DNA from: Xylanibacter rodentium
GTDB taxonomy: Bacteria > Bacteroidota > Bacteroidia > Bacteroidales > Bacteroidaceae
Length of the DNA stretch: 64,000 bases
Direction: 5' to 3'
NCBI RefSeq assembly: GCF_013166575.1
Contig: NZ_JABKKE010000014.1
Coordinates: 36,374 to 100,373 of the forward strand
Shown here one piece after another: positions 50,289 to 59,927 of this stretch (position 1 is its first letter; each line of letters opens with the position of its first letter). Below the pieces are notes generated by a model that saw only the letters and a list, made by a program, of their open reading frames with translations, did not search any database and was not told the origin of the DNA. A program made the translations under genes and the position numbers.

Positions 50289-50870
50289 CTATGTTTTTGA
50301 TATACCGTAATGTCTCTTTACGTCCTGTTTTATGACATCTGGCACAAGCCCGTCAATTGATTCGCCGCACGTTACTCGCCGGCGTATCTCTGTGCTGCTG
50401 ATGTCGAATAGCGGTGTGCTGGCCAAAGTGACGCCCGCCGGCAATTCCACCTGGTCGACGATGCTTCCGTGGCGCGGATATATCACCACGTCATGGTGTC
50501 TGAGGATATCCTCGTGGCGATACCAACGGCCGAACATCTTCCAGTTGTCCGCACCGATGATCAGTGTGAAGCGGCGGTCGGGATAGTCGTGCGACAGGTG
50601 TTGCAGGGTACTCCATGTATATGATGGTCTTGTAAGATAGAATTCGTAGTCGCATGCCGCCAACTGCGGTTCGCCGGTCAATGCAGTCCGTGCCATTTCA
50701 AGGCGCGTTGTGTCGTCCAGCAGTCCGGCCTGTTGTTTGAGCGGATTCTGTGGTGACACCATAAACCATATCTCGTCGAGTCCTGTTACGTTGAGCAAGG
50801 TCTTTGCCAGTGCGATATGACCGTTGTGTATGGGATTGAACGACCCTCCGAAAATTCCCGTTCCTTGCAT
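50289..50870 (-). CDS. nadD: Nicotinate-nucleotide adenylyltransferase
   Basis: NadD makes deamido-NAD from nicotinate mononucleotide and ATP. The 193 aa protein has the nucleotide-binding motif GIFGGSFNPIHNGH and the C-terminal ISSTEIRRR. It lies 42 nt downstream of gmk and 19 nt upstream of the phosphoethanolamine transferase on the same strand. Confidence 0.96.
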   Translation of the reverse strand: MQGTGIFGGSFNPIHNGHIALAKTLLNVTGLDEIWFMVSPQNPLKQQAGLLDDTTRLEMARTALTGEPQLAACDYEFYLTRPSYTWSTLQHLSHDYPDRRFTLIIGADNWKMFGRWYRHEDILRHHDVVIYPRHGSIVDQVELPAGVTLASTPLFDISSTEIRRRVTCGESIDGLVPDVIKQDVKRHYGISKT

Positions 50871-50912
50871 TACATTCTTTCTGCCGTTGTTTATATTACT
50901 ATGTATGTCGGA

Positions 50913-51479
50913 TTATTTTCCGAGAAACTCGCAGATGATGTCTTTTGTCTGCTGCTTGGCCACATCCAGATTGTCGTTGACCACAGTGCGGTCGAAGTTC
51001 TTGGCATAGCCTAGTTCCATCTCGGCGCGTGCCACTCTCATTTCAATCTTGTCTTGTGTTTCCGTACCGCGGTCGGTGAGACGTTGCCGCAGCGTGTCTA
51101 TCGACGGAGGCTCTATAAATAGGCTCAGGGCGCGGTCGCCGTAATAGTTCTTTATGTAGCATCCTCCCTTTACGTCTACATCAAACACCACGTTGAAGCC
51201 GGCGGCGAGTTTGTCTTCCACCTCCTGTTTCAGTGTGCCGTATAGCGTGCCGCCATACACCTCTTCGTATTCCAGAAACTCTCCATCGGAAATACGCTTG
51301 CGAAAGTCTTCGTTGCTGATGAAGTGATATGCGACGCCATCAATCTCGCCTTTTCGCGGTGCCCTGCTCGTGCACGATACCGACATTGTGAGCCGTAACT
51401 CTTCGTGTTGCATCAGCCAGTTTATTATTGTGCTCTTTCCTGTTCCGCTCGGGGCGGAGATTATTATTATTTTTGCCAT
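50913..51479 (-). CDS. gmk: Guanylate kinase
   Basis: Gmk phosphorylates GMP to GDP. The 188 aa protein has the P-loop SAPSGTGKSTI (9-19 region), the GMP-binding SCTSRAPRKGEIDGVAYHF and the VDVKGG and FIEPPS lid segments. Length is normal. It follows yicC on the same strand across a 121 bp hairpin. Confidence 0.97.
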   Translation of the reverse strand: MAKIIIISAPSGTGKSTIINWLMQHEELRLTMSVSCTSRAPRKGEIDGVAYHFISNEDFRKRISDGEFLEYEEVYGGTLYGTLKQEVEDKLAAGFNVVFDVDVKGGCYIKNYYGDRALSLFIEPPSIDTLRQRLTDRGTETQDKIEMRVARAEMELGYAKNFDRTVVNDNLDVAKQQTKDIICEFLGK

Positions 51480-51489
51480 AACGTTAAAA

Positions 51490-51610
51490 ATTTAGTTTAG
51501 AGTTCAGAGTGATGGGTGCAGAGGTATGATTACCTTTGTTTATTCGATTGCTTATTCCACTTTGAAAGAGTAATCATACCTCTGCACCCATCACTCTGAA
51601 TTCTAAACTT
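51490..51610. repeat. Long inverted repeat between yicC and gmk
   Basis: Arms of 41 nt at 51493-51533 and 51570-51610 (left core TTCAGAGTGATGGGTGCAGA...) have two mismatches and a 31 bp perfect block; the loop is 36 nt. The right arm covers the yicC stop codon. The RNA hairpin would be very stable, placed between two genes that seem to share a transcript. Confidence 0.95.
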
Positions 51611-52484
51611 AAAGTGCATTGAGAACCTGTTCCTTTATCTGCTCCAGTTCGTCTTTCATCTTCACTACGATGTTCTGCATTTCGGCCAAGTTGCTCTTCG
51701 AACCAGTGGTGTTTATCTCGCGTCCCATTTCCTGGGCGATGAATCCGAGTTTCTTGCCTTGTCCGTGACCTTCTTCCATTGTCTCTCTGAAATATTTCAG
51801 ATGGTTGGCCAGTCGTTGTTTCTCTTCGCTGATGTCCAGTTTCTCAATATAGTATATCAGTTCTTGCTCCAGTCTGTTCTTGTCATATTCCACTTCGCGT
51901 ATTTTGTTCAATCCGTCCACAATGCGGCTGCGGATTTTCTCTACGCGCATTTTCTCGTACGGTTCGATTTCGGAGAGCAAAGCGGCGATATTGTCTATTT
52001 TTTCAGTGAACTTGCATTGCAGTGCGGCACCTTCTTGACGGCGGAAATCCTGTAGCTGCTCAATGGCATTTCCTATGGCTCCGCGTGCGGCCATCCATTC
52101 CTCGTCGTCAAGCACTTCCTGTTCCGTCTTTGCCATAACGTCGGGCATGCGCAACAACATTCCGAACCACTCCTGCGGCTCTGGTATTCCCGTGCGGGCG
52201 GCAATGTCCTTTATCTGGCGGTAGTAGTTTTCCATCAGTGCACCGTTGATGGGTGTGGCGTCAAGCGTGGCATCCTTGTCTATCCATATGCAGAAATCCA
52301 CCTTGCCGCGTTCCAATGCCGCAGCGAGCATCTGGCGTATTTCCATCTCTTTCTCGCGGTAGAGTGGTGCTATGCGTGTCGACAAATCGAGAGCCTTGCT
52401 GTTGAGCGACTTGATCTCGACGTTTATTTTTTTCTCCTTGTAGGCTATTGTCACTTTCCCATAGCCTGTCATCGACTGTATCAT
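51609..52484 (-). CDS. YicC/YloC family endoribonuclease
   Basis: The 291 aa protein has the YicC N-terminal domain (MIQSMTGYGKVTI, EIKSLNSKALDLSTRI) and the C-terminal DUF1732 part (NHLKYFRETMEEGHGQGKKLGFIAQEMGREINTTGSKS). E. coli YicC has been linked to degradation of small RNAs and cleaves RNA. It heads the yicC-gmk-nadD run; the stop lies in the arm of a long inverted repeat. A -7 box lies at 52511-52519. Confidence 0.93.
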   Translation of the reverse strand: MIQSMTGYGKVTIAYKEKKINVEIKSLNSKALDLSTRIAPLYREKEMEIRQMLAAALERGKVDFCIWIDKDATLDATPINGALMENYYRQIKDIAARTGIPEPQEWFGMLLRMPDVMAKTEQEVLDDEEWMAARGAIGNAIEQLQDFRRQEGAALQCKFTEKIDNIAALLSEIEPYEKMRVEKIRSRIVDGLNKIREVEYDKNRLEQELIYYIEKLDISEEKQRLANHLKYFRETMEEGHGQGKKLGFIAQEMGREINTTGSKSNLAEMQNIVVKMKDELEQIKEQVLNAL

Positions 52485-52510
52485 ACTTTTGATTGATTAC
52501 GTAATGTCCG

Positions 52511-52519
52511 GCAAAGTTA
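52511..52519 (-). promoter_or_regulatory. -7 box of the yicC operon
   Basis: TAACTTTGC on the minus strand, about 25 nt before the ATG at 52484. No clear TTTG element is visible 20 nt upstream. Confidence 0.55.
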
Positions 52520-52554
52520 CGATATTTTTATCATATACTCCGCTTGTGTGCTGC

Positions 52555-52575
52555 TTAATTTTGTTGACCGACTTA
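52555..52575. repeat. Solo end of the MITE-like element
   Basis: TTAATTTTGTTGACCGACTTA matches the right terminus of the MITE-like family but no element is attached on the inner side. It lies just past the stop codon of the glycosyltransferase gene at 52589 (minus strand). Confidence 0.65.
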
Positions 52576-52588
52576 CATATTTGTCTCT

Positions 52589-53608
52589 TCATACATGTTT
52601 GTCCCGTCCCATCCACTTTCGTATACGCCGACGCAGGGCCTTTGTTATTACGGTGAAGTTACCGTGACTCAGGTTCAGCATCAGTTCTTCCATAGAATAT
52701 TGTACCTTGCGCCACGGATTGTTCCATGCGTATGTGAGGTAAAGCCGTTTGTTATATTCCACATTCTCAATCACATAACGCGGATGGCGCAATGGGAAGT
52801 CTGTCTCGTGGCGATCCATGGTGAATATGCGGCGATAGCGTCGGGGCATGGTTTCGAACGTGGCTGAATAGTGTGTAGAGTCTGTGGTCAGTCCGATGTT
52901 GTTTATCATGTTCTTTGTTGGCATTATTGCAAGTCCTGAGTTGAAAAGCATTGACGCCCAAAATATACTTTCGTAGTATTCGCGGCCGGTCTCGCGATGG
53001 TCGCGGCACATCTTGATTATGTCGTTGCGGAATCCGCGTTGCCTTATCAAGGCCTTGAGCTGCCGCATGTTGTACTCGTCGTCAAGGAACGTGTATTTGC
53101 CGTCCCACCGGTCGATGACCCTGCGCCACGACGCCCATCCCCATATTGAGAATGCCGAGGTGAAGAAATAGTCGTAGGGAACGTCGGGCGTTATCTCGTC
53201 GGTGTTGAATCCTGCTATCATCGTTATGCGCTCATCGTGTTCGTAACGGTCGAGCATTTCCTTGCAGAACGGAAAGAACGACTGTGACGGCACGTCGTCG
53301 TCCTCAAGTACAATGCATTTGTCGACAATGGAGAATGCCCATTTTTGCGAAATATATTCCGACGGATCGCAACCGTAATTGCGATCCTGATACATTCTGT
53401 GTACTTCGCATTCCCAATCAATGTCGTCGGCAATTTTGCGGCAAGCCTCAATGCCGGGCATGTCTTGCTCGCCGCGCGGCCCGTCCTGATAGAGAAACAG
53501 GCGTGAAGGGCGTGCCTTTTTCACTTCGGCAAATACACGTCCGAATGTGTCCGGACGTGTAAAGAACAACAGCAATACTGCGATGTCGGTTTTGGCGGGA
53601 TGTTTCAT
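52589..53608 (-). CDS. Glycosyltransferase-like protein
   Basis: The 339 aa protein (MKHPAKTDIAVLLLFFTRPDT) has features of GT-A transferases: VLLLFFTRPDTF at the first strand, LEDDDVPSQSFFPFCKEML with the acidic DDD metal site, FSIWGWASWRRVIDRWDG and FWASMLFNSGLAIMPTKNMINNIG. It resembles GNT-I-like Bacteroidetes transferases. The frame runs upstream to 53737, but the ATG at 53606-53608 starts the fold and lies about 25 nt after the promoter. The acceptor is unknown. Confidence 0.85.
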   Translation of the reverse strand: MKHPAKTDIAVLLLFFTRPDTFGRVFAEVKKARPSRLFLYQDGPRGEQDMPGIEACRKIADDIDWECEVHRMYQDRNYGCDPSEYISQKWAFSIVDKCIVLEDDDVPSQSFFPFCKEMLDRYEHDERITMIAGFNTDEITPDVPYDYFFTSAFSIWGWASWRRVIDRWDGKYTFLDDEYNMRQLKALIRQRGFRNDIIKMCRDHRETGREYYESIFWASMLFNSGLAIMPTKNMINNIGLTTDSTHYSATFETMPRRYRRIFTMDRHETDFPLRHPRYVIENVEYNKRLYLTYAWNNPWRKVQYSMEELMLNLSHGNFTVITKALRRRIRKWMGRDKHV

Positions 53609-53639
53609 ATGGAATGTGCGGTTTGATATTCTTTTATCC

Positions 53640-53648
53640 GCAAAAATA
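53640..53648 (-). promoter_or_regulatory. -7 box of the glycosyltransferase gene
   Basis: TATTTTTGC on the minus strand. The leader to 53608 would be about 25 nt. Confidence 0.55.
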
Positions 53649-53793
53649 CGTAATAAAAACCGAACGCCCGAAAAAATGACGTGCTTTTTTCTGATTTTTA
53701 CAGATATACATATGGAAAGGACGGGACTGGGAGACATGTTGTTTTTGACATGAAGACAAAAAAGACATATTTAATACGTATAATCTGTTTTTT

Positions 53794-54153
53794 TTAGTTG
53801 GTCAACAGAATTAAGCTACATTGTAGGACATAGGAAGAATGCGCCCCAACGGGGCAACAAGCACACAGCCCGGGGCAGAGCGTAGCGGCACCCCGGGTAT
53901 CATGTTCAATTATCCTATTCGCCCTGAAAGGGCAAAAGCATTAATTGTCAGATACTTACATTTTTTACATCTCATATATTTTATGCTTTTGCCCTTTCAG
54001 GGCGCGGGGATTGTCGATGTTGATTCCCGGGGTGCCGCTACGCTCTGCCCCGGGCTGTGTGCTTGTTGCCCCGTTGGGGCGCATTCTGTTCAAACTGGGC
54101 GCATCCTTCCTATGTTCGGACTATAATGTAGTTTGATTTTGTTGTACAACTTA
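53794..54153. mobile_element. MITE-like element, long form (copy 3)
   Basis: The left end TAGTTGGTCAACAGAATTAA and right end TTTGATTTTGTTGTACAACTTA are inverted; the interior has the same mirror order as copy 2 (GCGCCCCAACGGGGC, CCCGGGGCAGAGCG, GCCCTGAAAGGGCAAAAGC, AT centre, complements). It is the most complete copy in the window. Frames such as 53839-54126 are repeat translations. Confidence 0.85.
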
Positions 54154-54181
54154 CTTTAAATCTTTTGCCGAATTATTTAAA

Positions 54182-54202
54182 TTGATTTTGTTGACTAACT
54201 TA
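54182..54202. repeat. Solo end of the MITE-like element
   Basis: TTGATTTTGTTGACTAACTTA, 28 bp after copy 3 and in the same orientation as its right end, 24 nt before the metG TTTG element. Confidence 0.65.
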
Positions 54203-54225
54203 AAGAAAAAAAGGTTGAATGTTAA

Positions 54226-54258
54226 TTTGCATTTTTGCCCAAGTTGCAGTAACTTTGC
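54226..54258 (+). promoter_or_regulatory. metG promoter
   Basis: TTTG at 54226-54229, a 20 nt spacer and TAACTTTGC at 54250-54258. The leader to 54311 is about 46 nt. Confidence 0.75.
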
Positions 54259-54310
54259 ACACATAATTAAATAAAGAAAAAATAGAATATTAATATACAA
54301 CTAAGGAATC

Positions 54311-56356
54311 ATGGAAGAAAACCATTACAAGCGTACCACCGTGACGGCGGCTCTGCCCTACGCCAACGGCGGTGTGCACATAGGGCATCTGGCCGGAGTG
54401 TACGTACCGGCGGACATATATGTGAGATACCTCAGACTGAAAGGGCAGGATGTAATCTTCATCTGTGGCAGCGACGAGCATGGTGTACCCATCACCATCC
54501 GTGCCCGCAAGGAGGGCATTACGCCTCAGGATGTTGTCGACCGCTATCACGGTATCATCAAGAAGAGTTTTAAGGATTTCGGAATATCGTTTGACATATA
54601 CAGCCGTACCACATCGGACACACACCACAAGCTGGCTTCCGATTTCTTCAAGAAACTGTATGACGACGGCAAACTGACCGAGAAAGTGTCGAAACAGTAC
54701 TACGACGAGGAGGCCGGACAGTTCCTGGCCGACAGATATATCACCGGCGAGTGCCCGCACTGCCACAACCCAAAGGCTTACGGCGACCAGTGTGAGAAAT
54801 GCGGCAGCGACCTCGACCCCACCGAACTGATCAACCCGCAATCGGCCATAAGCGGTTCCAAACCCGTGTTGAAAGAGACGAAAAACTGGTATCTGCCCCT
54901 CAACGAGTATCAGCAGTGGCTGAAAGAATGGATTCTGGACGGCCATAAGGAGTGGCGTCCCAACGTGTACGGACAGTGCAAGAGCTGGCTCGACCTCGAC
55001 CTTCAGCCGCGTGCCATGACGCGTGACCTCAACTGGGGTATCCCCGTGCCCGTGGAGGGCGGTGATGGAAAGGTGCTCTACGTGTGGTTCGACGCGCCCA
55101 TCGGCTACATATCGAATACCAAGGAGCTGCTGCCCGACTCATGGGAGAAGTGGTGGAAAGACCCTGACACACGCCTTGTCCACTTTATCGGCAAAGACAA
55201 TATCGTGTTCCATTGCATCGTGTTCCCCACTATGCTCAAGGCACACGGCGGATATATACTGCCGGAGAACGTTCCTGCCAACGAGTTCCTCAATCTGGAG
55301 AACGACAAGATTTCTACATCGCGCAACTGGGCGGTGTGGCTGCACGAGTATCTCGAGGAGATGCCGGGCAAGCAAGACGTGATGCGCTATGTGCTGACGG
55401 CCAACGCTCCGGAGACAAAGGACAACAACTTCACATGGAAAGACTTTCAGGACCGCAACAACAACGAGCTGGTGGCCGTTTACGGCAACTTCGTCAACCG
55501 TGCGCTGCAACTCACCAAGAAGTACTGGGGCGGAGTGGTGCCCGAGTGCGGCGAACTGACCGAGGCCGACCGTGCCACACTTGACGAGTTCAAGGACGTC
55601 AAGAAACGTGTGGAGGACTATCTCGACATATTCAAGTTCCGCGAAGCGCAAAAAGAGGCCATGAACCTGGCACGCATCGGCAACAGATACATCACCGAGT
55701 GCGAGCCGTGGAAAGTGTGGAAGACCGATCCCAAGCGCGTGGAGACCATCCTCTACATATCACTACAGCTTGTTGCCAACCTTGCCATTGCTTTCGAACC
55801 GTTCCTGCCGTTCAGCAGCGCGCGACTGAGAAAGATGATCGGCGTGGACAAACTGGAGTGGGAGAACCTCGGCCGCACCGACCTGCTGCATGCCGGTCAT
55901 CAGCTCGCAGAACCCGAACTGCTATTTGAGAAGATTGAGGACGAGACCATCAATTATCAGCTCAACAAGCTGGAGGAGACCAAGAAGGCCAATGAGGCTG
56001 CCGCTTACGTGGCCGAGCCGGTAAAGGCCCCCGTGACGTTCGAGGACTTCGAGAAGTTGGACATACGCGTCGGACACATCAAGAACTGCGAGAAGGTGAA
56101 GAAAGCCAACAAACTGTTGAAGTTCACCATCGACGACGGTTCGGGTACCGACCGCACCATTGTGAGCGGCATAGCAAAGTTCTATGAGCCTGAGGATTTG
56201 ATTGGCAAGGATGTGCTCTTCATTGCCAATTTCCCGCCGCGCAAGCTGATGGGAATAGAAAGTCAGGGCATGATTCTGTCGGCCGAAAACTTCGATGGCA
56301 GCCTGAGCGTCACTTCAATACTCAGGAATGTAAAGCCGGGAAGTAAGGTGTGCTGA
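54311..56356 (+). CDS. metG: Methionyl-tRNA synthetase
   Basis: It charges tRNA-Met with methionine. The 681 aa protein has [14 protein letters not shown] (HIGH at 23-26), a zinc knuckle with four cysteines (CPHCHN and CEKCG), the KMSKS-like DKISTSRNW at about 333-339, the anticodon domain and a C-terminal tRNA-binding OB domain ([19 protein letters not shown]). This is the two-domain form usual in Bacteroidetes. Its last 35 bp overlap the convergent cbiB gene. Confidence 0.98.
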   Translation: MEENHYKRTTVTAALPYANGGVHIGHLAGVYVPADIYVRYLRLKGQDVIFICGSDEHGVPITIRARKEGITPQDVVDRYHGIIKKSFKDFGISFDIYSRTTSDTHHKLASDFFKKLYDDGKLTEKVSKQYYDEEAGQFLADRYITGECPHCHNPKAYGDQCEKCGSDLDPTELINPQSAISGSKPVLKETKNWYLPLNEYQQWLKEWILDGHKEWRPNVYGQCKSWLDLDLQPRAMTRDLNWGIPVPVEGGDGKVLYVWFDAPIGYISNTKELLPDSWEKWWKDPDTRLVHFIGKDNIVFHCIVFPTMLKAHGGYILPENVPANEFLNLENDKISTSRNWAVWLHEYLEEMPGKQDVMRYVLTANAPETKDNNFTWKDFQDRNNNELVAVYGNFVNRALQLTKKYWGGVVPECGELTEADRATLDEFKDVKKRVEDYLDIFKFREAQKEAMNLARIGNRYITECEPWKVWKTDPKRVETILYISLQLVANLAIAFEPFLPFSSARLRKMIGVDKLEWENLGRTDLLHAGHQLAEPELLFEKIEDETINYQLNKLEETKKANEAAAYVAEPVKAPVTFEDFEKLDIRVGHIKNCEKVKKANKLLKFTIDDGSGTDRTIVSGIAKFYEPEDLIGKDVLFIANFPPRKLMGIESQGMILSAENFDGSLSVTSILRNVKPGSKVC

Positions 56357-57305
56357 GCGCGATAACGACTATAATGACCATAAGGATTTCGGAGAGGCGG
56401 TTGATTTCAACCGCCTTTTTCATGTCCGTAAGGCTGAGCGGACGGTCGTTGCAGCCTATGTATGGCTTGTAGAAAAGTGTTCCGAAATAATGATGCGGTC
56501 CGCCGAAGCGGCAGTCCAGTGCTCCGGCGAGGGCTGCTTCCGGCCATCCGCTGTTGGGACTGGCGTGGCACGAACTGTAGCGTAGCACAAAGCGCAGGTT
56601 GGAGAGTCTGCATCCCGACACGGCGACCATGAGCATGGCTGTGATGCGTGCCGGCAGCCAGTTGGCCGCGTCGTCGATACGCGCGGCCGCACGGCCGAAG
56701 TCACGGTAACGCTCTGTGCGGTAACCTATCATGGAGTCGAGCGTATTGACCATCTTGTAGGCCATCATGCCCGGCCCGCCAAGCAGCATGTACCAGAAAA
56801 GCGGTGCCACAACCCCGTCGCTGAGATTCTCGGCAAGCGTTTCGATGGCTGCCGTCCGCACCTCATGGGCGGAGAGCGCCGAGGTGTCGCGTCCTACGAT
56901 GCGTGCCACCTGCCGGCGGCCCTCGTCGATAGAACGGTCGAGGGCCAGAAACACATCGCGCACTTCGCGCACAAGTGTGGTTCCGGCAAGGCAATAGAAA
57001 ACGAGCACAGCCTGAACTGCCAAGGCCACCAACGGGTGGACCATGCCGGCAAGAACAATCAGCCCCCATGTCGCGGCAAAGACAACCGACGGAAGCAATA
57101 CAGCCACTGCCACGCCCGCACGGCGGCTGTAAGCGGCGTTCTCACGGCTGCCGCGGTTGAAGCGATGCTCGCACCATGCCGTCATCCGTCCGAAGAGCAC
57201 CACGGGATGGGGCAGGCGCGGCGGATCGCCGAGCAGAAGGTCAAGCACCCATCCTATAATAAGCGGCGCGACGGAGTATGCTATATATAATAAGGTGTCA
57301 TTCAT
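56322..57305 (-). CDS. cbiB: Adenosylcobinamide-phosphate synthase
   Basis: CbiB joins adenosylcobyric acid with aminopropanol phosphate in cobalamin synthesis. The protein (327 aa from [11 protein letters not shown]) is an inner-membrane protein with [17 protein letters not shown] near the start, [37 protein letters not shown] and [20 protein letters not shown], all family signatures. ATG at 57317 is an alternative start. It is last in cobQ-cobD-cbiB and its 3' end overlaps metG by 35 bp on the opposite strand. Confidence 0.95.
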   Translation of the reverse strand: MNDTLLYIAYSVAPLIIGWVLDLLLGDPPRLPHPVVLFGRMTAWCEHRFNRGSRENAAYSRRAGVAVAVLLPSVVFAATWGLIVLAGMVHPLVALAVQAVLVFYCLAGTTLVREVRDVFLALDRSIDEGRRQVARIVGRDTSALSAHEVRTAAIETLAENLSDGVVAPLFWYMLLGGPGMMAYKMVNTLDSMIGYRTERYRDFGRAAARIDDAANWLPARITAMLMVAVSGCRLSNLRFVLRYSSCHASPNSGWPEAALAGALDCRFGGPHHYFGTLFYKPYIGCNDRPLSLTDMKKAVEINRLSEILMVIIVVIALSTPYFPALHS

Positions 57306-57328
57306 ATTCAATGGCACTGCCGTTTGTC

Positions 57329-58381
57329 TTAATCATCCGAGATATCCATATACATGCGTACAGCCTCGGCAAGCGCCGTGTTGTCTTCCCGCGAACGCGC
57401 GGCCACGCGGAAATGGCGCTGTGAAAGTCCGCGTATGTTGGAGCAGTCGCGTATCAACATCCCATGGTGCATGGCCAGATAGTCCTTTAGTCCGGAGGCT
57501 GTGCCGCGGGACATCTCGGCCAGCATGAAACCGGTGGACGTGGGCCGCACATTTATGCCGGGGATACAGTCGAGTGCCTGCCGCAGCGCTTCCGCATCAG
57601 CGAGATAACCTTTCAAATCGGGTATTGCCGGCTGTCCGGTGCCAAGCAGATAGCGGCCGGCTTCAATGGCAAATGCGTTGACAGACCATGGGCGCATGCA
57701 GCCGCGCAGCCGTGAGATTATATCGGGGGCGGCCGTAATGTAGCCAAGCCTCAGTCCGGGAACGGCGTATGTCTTTGTCATGGAGTGGATTAGTATCATA
57801 CGTGTATTGTCAATGGCCTCGCGGGGAGACAGCAGCGGCATGAGGGTATAGTCTTCGTAAGACTGGTCGACAACGGTGATGGCGGCATGCCGGTTTATAT
57901 CCATGATATAATCTGTAGGGAGCACCTCGCCGGTCGGGTTGTTGGGGTTGCAGAGCCATATCATGGTGTTCGGACCATCCATGCTTCCGTAAAGTCCGCA
58001 GGCCGTGTGCTTCGCGTCAGGAAATGCCGCTTCCACGTATCCGAACATACGGCAGGCATCGTCGTATTCGCTGAATGTGGGGCGGTGTACGGCATAGCAT
58101 GCACGCTCCCCGTTTCTGCGGAAAGCCTGGGCGATCAGATAGATGGCATCGGTGGCTCCTGACGTGACAAGGACACTGTCGGCAGATATGCCGTGGTGTC
58201 GGGCAATCATGTCTCCAAGAGTGTAAGGATAGGGCTCGGGATAGGCTGCCATCACGTCGAGCCGGTCTGCAAGATGGGCTTTGAGCCCGTGGTGCGAGGC
58301 TCCGTAATATATGTTTGAACTGAAGTTCGTCCTTATTCTTCCGCCATAGCGGTAGGCGTCGTCACCGTGTCCGTCTATCAT
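57329..58381 (-). CDS. cobD: Threonine-phosphate decarboxylase-like PLP enzyme
   Basis: CobD decarboxylates threonine phosphate to make aminopropanol phosphate, the linker of the cobalamin lower ligand. The 350 aa fold type I PLP protein has LVTSGATDAIYLIAQAF, WLCNPNNPTG, and the Schiff-base lysine in HSMTKTYAVPGLRLGY. Histidinol-phosphate aminotransferases are close relatives, but its place between cobQ and cbiB favours the cobalamin role. Its ATG overlaps the cobQ stop (ATGA). Confidence 0.9.
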   Translation of the reverse strand: MIDGHGDDAYRYGGRIRTNFSSNIYYGASHHGLKAHLADRLDVMAAYPEPYPYTLGDMIARHHGISADSVLVTSGATDAIYLIAQAFRRNGERACYAVHRPTFSEYDDACRMFGYVEAAFPDAKHTACGLYGSMDGPNTMIWLCNPNNPTGEVLPTDYIMDINRHAAITVVDQSYEDYTLMPLLSPREAIDNTRMILIHSMTKTYAVPGLRLGYITAAPDIISRLRGCMRPWSVNAFAIEAGRYLLGTGQPAIPDLKGYLADAEALRQALDCIPGINVRPTSTGFMLAEMSRGTASGLKDYLAMHHGMLIRDCSNIRGLSQRHFRVAARSREDNTALAEAVRMYMDISDD

Positions 58382-59916
58382 TGTTCGCCTTTCATTATTC
58401 TGTAAATACGGTCCATGTCGACATTGCGGCGCACATGGTCGGCCAGCTTGTCATATTGTTCGTTCTTGAAAGCAGTGTAATCGAACTGCCGCTTCGGGTC
58501 TTCCGTCATTCCGTCAAACGGCGAAAGAAGGAAATCGACAAACTGCCGGTTGTCAAGAATGCCGTGAATATATGTACCCATACAGCGACTGCCGGCCATG
58601 CAACCGTCTGCTGTTCCGTCTGACAGTATGCACAGGGGACTTGCAGCGGCGTCTTTCTCCGGCACGGTTGCTCCCATGTGAATCTCATAGCCATGGAGCT
58701 GTGGCCCGCAGTCCGAAGGCGTTCCGGGGCAGGAGAGCGGCGTGGCGGCATAGGAAAGTGAGAAACTCACCTGACGTGTCGTCTTCTCCGGTGTCATCGT
58801 TGTGGTCACCGGCAGCAGGCCGAGGCCGGGTATACGCTCTATGCTGCTTTCCACATTGCCGGGGTCAAGTATCTCGCGGCCCATCATCTGATATCCGCCG
58901 CAGATGCCGAGCACGGTGGCTCCGTCGCGGCATGCCTGCACCACGGCCCGGGCCATGCCGTTGCGGCGCAGTTCGCAGAGGTCGTCCACCGTGCATTTAG
59001 AACCGGGCAGGATGATGATGTCAGCCTGTGCCATGTCGGCCGCGGCGGAGGTATAGAACAGGTGTACGCGCGGGTCACGTTCCAATGCGTCAAAATCGGT
59101 GAAGTTGCTCAAATGGCGCAGCAGCACGACAGCCACGTTGACCAGCCCGTCGTGTCCGGCGGTGAGGGATTTTCGTCTCAGGTCCATGCTGTCTTCCTCC
59201 TCGATGTGTATGTCTTTATAATAAGGTATCACTCCAAGCACCGGCACTCCGCACAGTTGTTCTATAATCTTTATGCCCGGTCTGAAAAGGCTGATATCGC
59301 CGCGAAACTTGTTTATAAGTACGCCTTTGACCATCCGTCTGTGTTCGGGAGGCAACAGCGCTATACTGCCGTAGACTGATGCGAACACGCCGCCACGGTC
59401 GATGTCGGCCACAAGGATTACGTCGGCGCCGGCATGCGCCGCCATGGGCAGGTTTACGATGTCTACATCGCTCAGGTTGAGCTCGGTCATTGACCCGGCC
59501 CCTTCCATGACAATGGGATTGTAGCGCGCGGCAAGACGGTCGAAAGCGGCGCACACTTCACTGCGCAGTGTCTCGCGGCCTTCCTTCCTGAAATATTCCG
59601 ATGCACTGCGTGTGCCGGCCGGCCGCCCGTTGAGCACCACCTGCGACGTGCAGTCGGTCTGAGGTTTTAGCAGCAGCGGGTTCATGTCCGTATGACAGGC
59701 TACGCCTGCTGCCTCGGCCTGTACGGCCTGTGCCCTGCCTATCTCAAGTCCTTCGGGGGTGGCAAACGAATTGAGTGCCATGTTCTGGGCCTTGAACGGT
59801 GCAGGAGTGTAGCCGTCCTGACGGAATATGCGGCAGAAGGCGGCGGCCACCACGCTTTTGCCTACGTCGCTGCCTGTTCCGGTGAACATCACCGGATGTA
59901 GCGGACCATGTTTCAT
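58378..59916 (-). CDS. cobQ: Cobyric acid synthase
   Basis: CobQ amidates adenosylcobyrinic acid a,c-diamide to cobyric acid with glutamine and ATP. The 512 aa protein has the dethiobiotin-synthetase-like ATP domain (MFTGTGSDVGKSVVAAAF, FKAQNMALNSFATPEG, ADIDRGGVFAS) and a C-terminal glutamine amidotransferase domain (LGICGGYQMMG with the nucleophile Cys, and HGYEIHMG). The frame extends upstream to 60534 through the preceding gene, but the ATG at 59914-59916 starts the family N-terminus. It overlaps the next gene by ATGA. Confidence 0.96.
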   Translation of the reverse strand: MKHGPLHPVMFTGTGSDVGKSVVAAAFCRIFRQDGYTPAPFKAQNMALNSFATPEGLEIGRAQAVQAEAAGVACHTDMNPLLLKPQTDCTSQVVLNGRPAGTRSASEYFRKEGRETLRSEVCAAFDRLAARYNPIVMEGAGSMTELNLSDVDIVNLPMAAHAGADVILVADIDRGGVFASVYGSIALLPPEHRRMVKGVLINKFRGDISLFRPGIKIIEQLCGVPVLGVIPYYKDIHIEEEDSMDLRRKSLTAGHDGLVNVAVVLLRHLSNFTDFDALERDPRVHLFYTSAAADMAQADIIILPGSKCTVDDLCELRRNGMARAVVQACRDGATVLGICGGYQMMGREILDPGNVESSIERIPGLGLLPVTTTMTPEKTTRQVSFSLSYAATPLSCPGTPSDCGPQLHGYEIHMGATVPEKDAAASPLCILSDGTADGCMAGSRCMGTYIHGILDNRQFVDFLLSPFDGMTEDPKRQFDYTAFKNEQYDKLADHVRRNVDMDRIYRIMKGEQ

Positions 59917-59927
59917 AGACTGTTTCT

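Noticed and set aside
53839..54126. 95-codon frame in the MITE-like element
   Set aside because: Translation of the palindromic repeat; no start or homology support.
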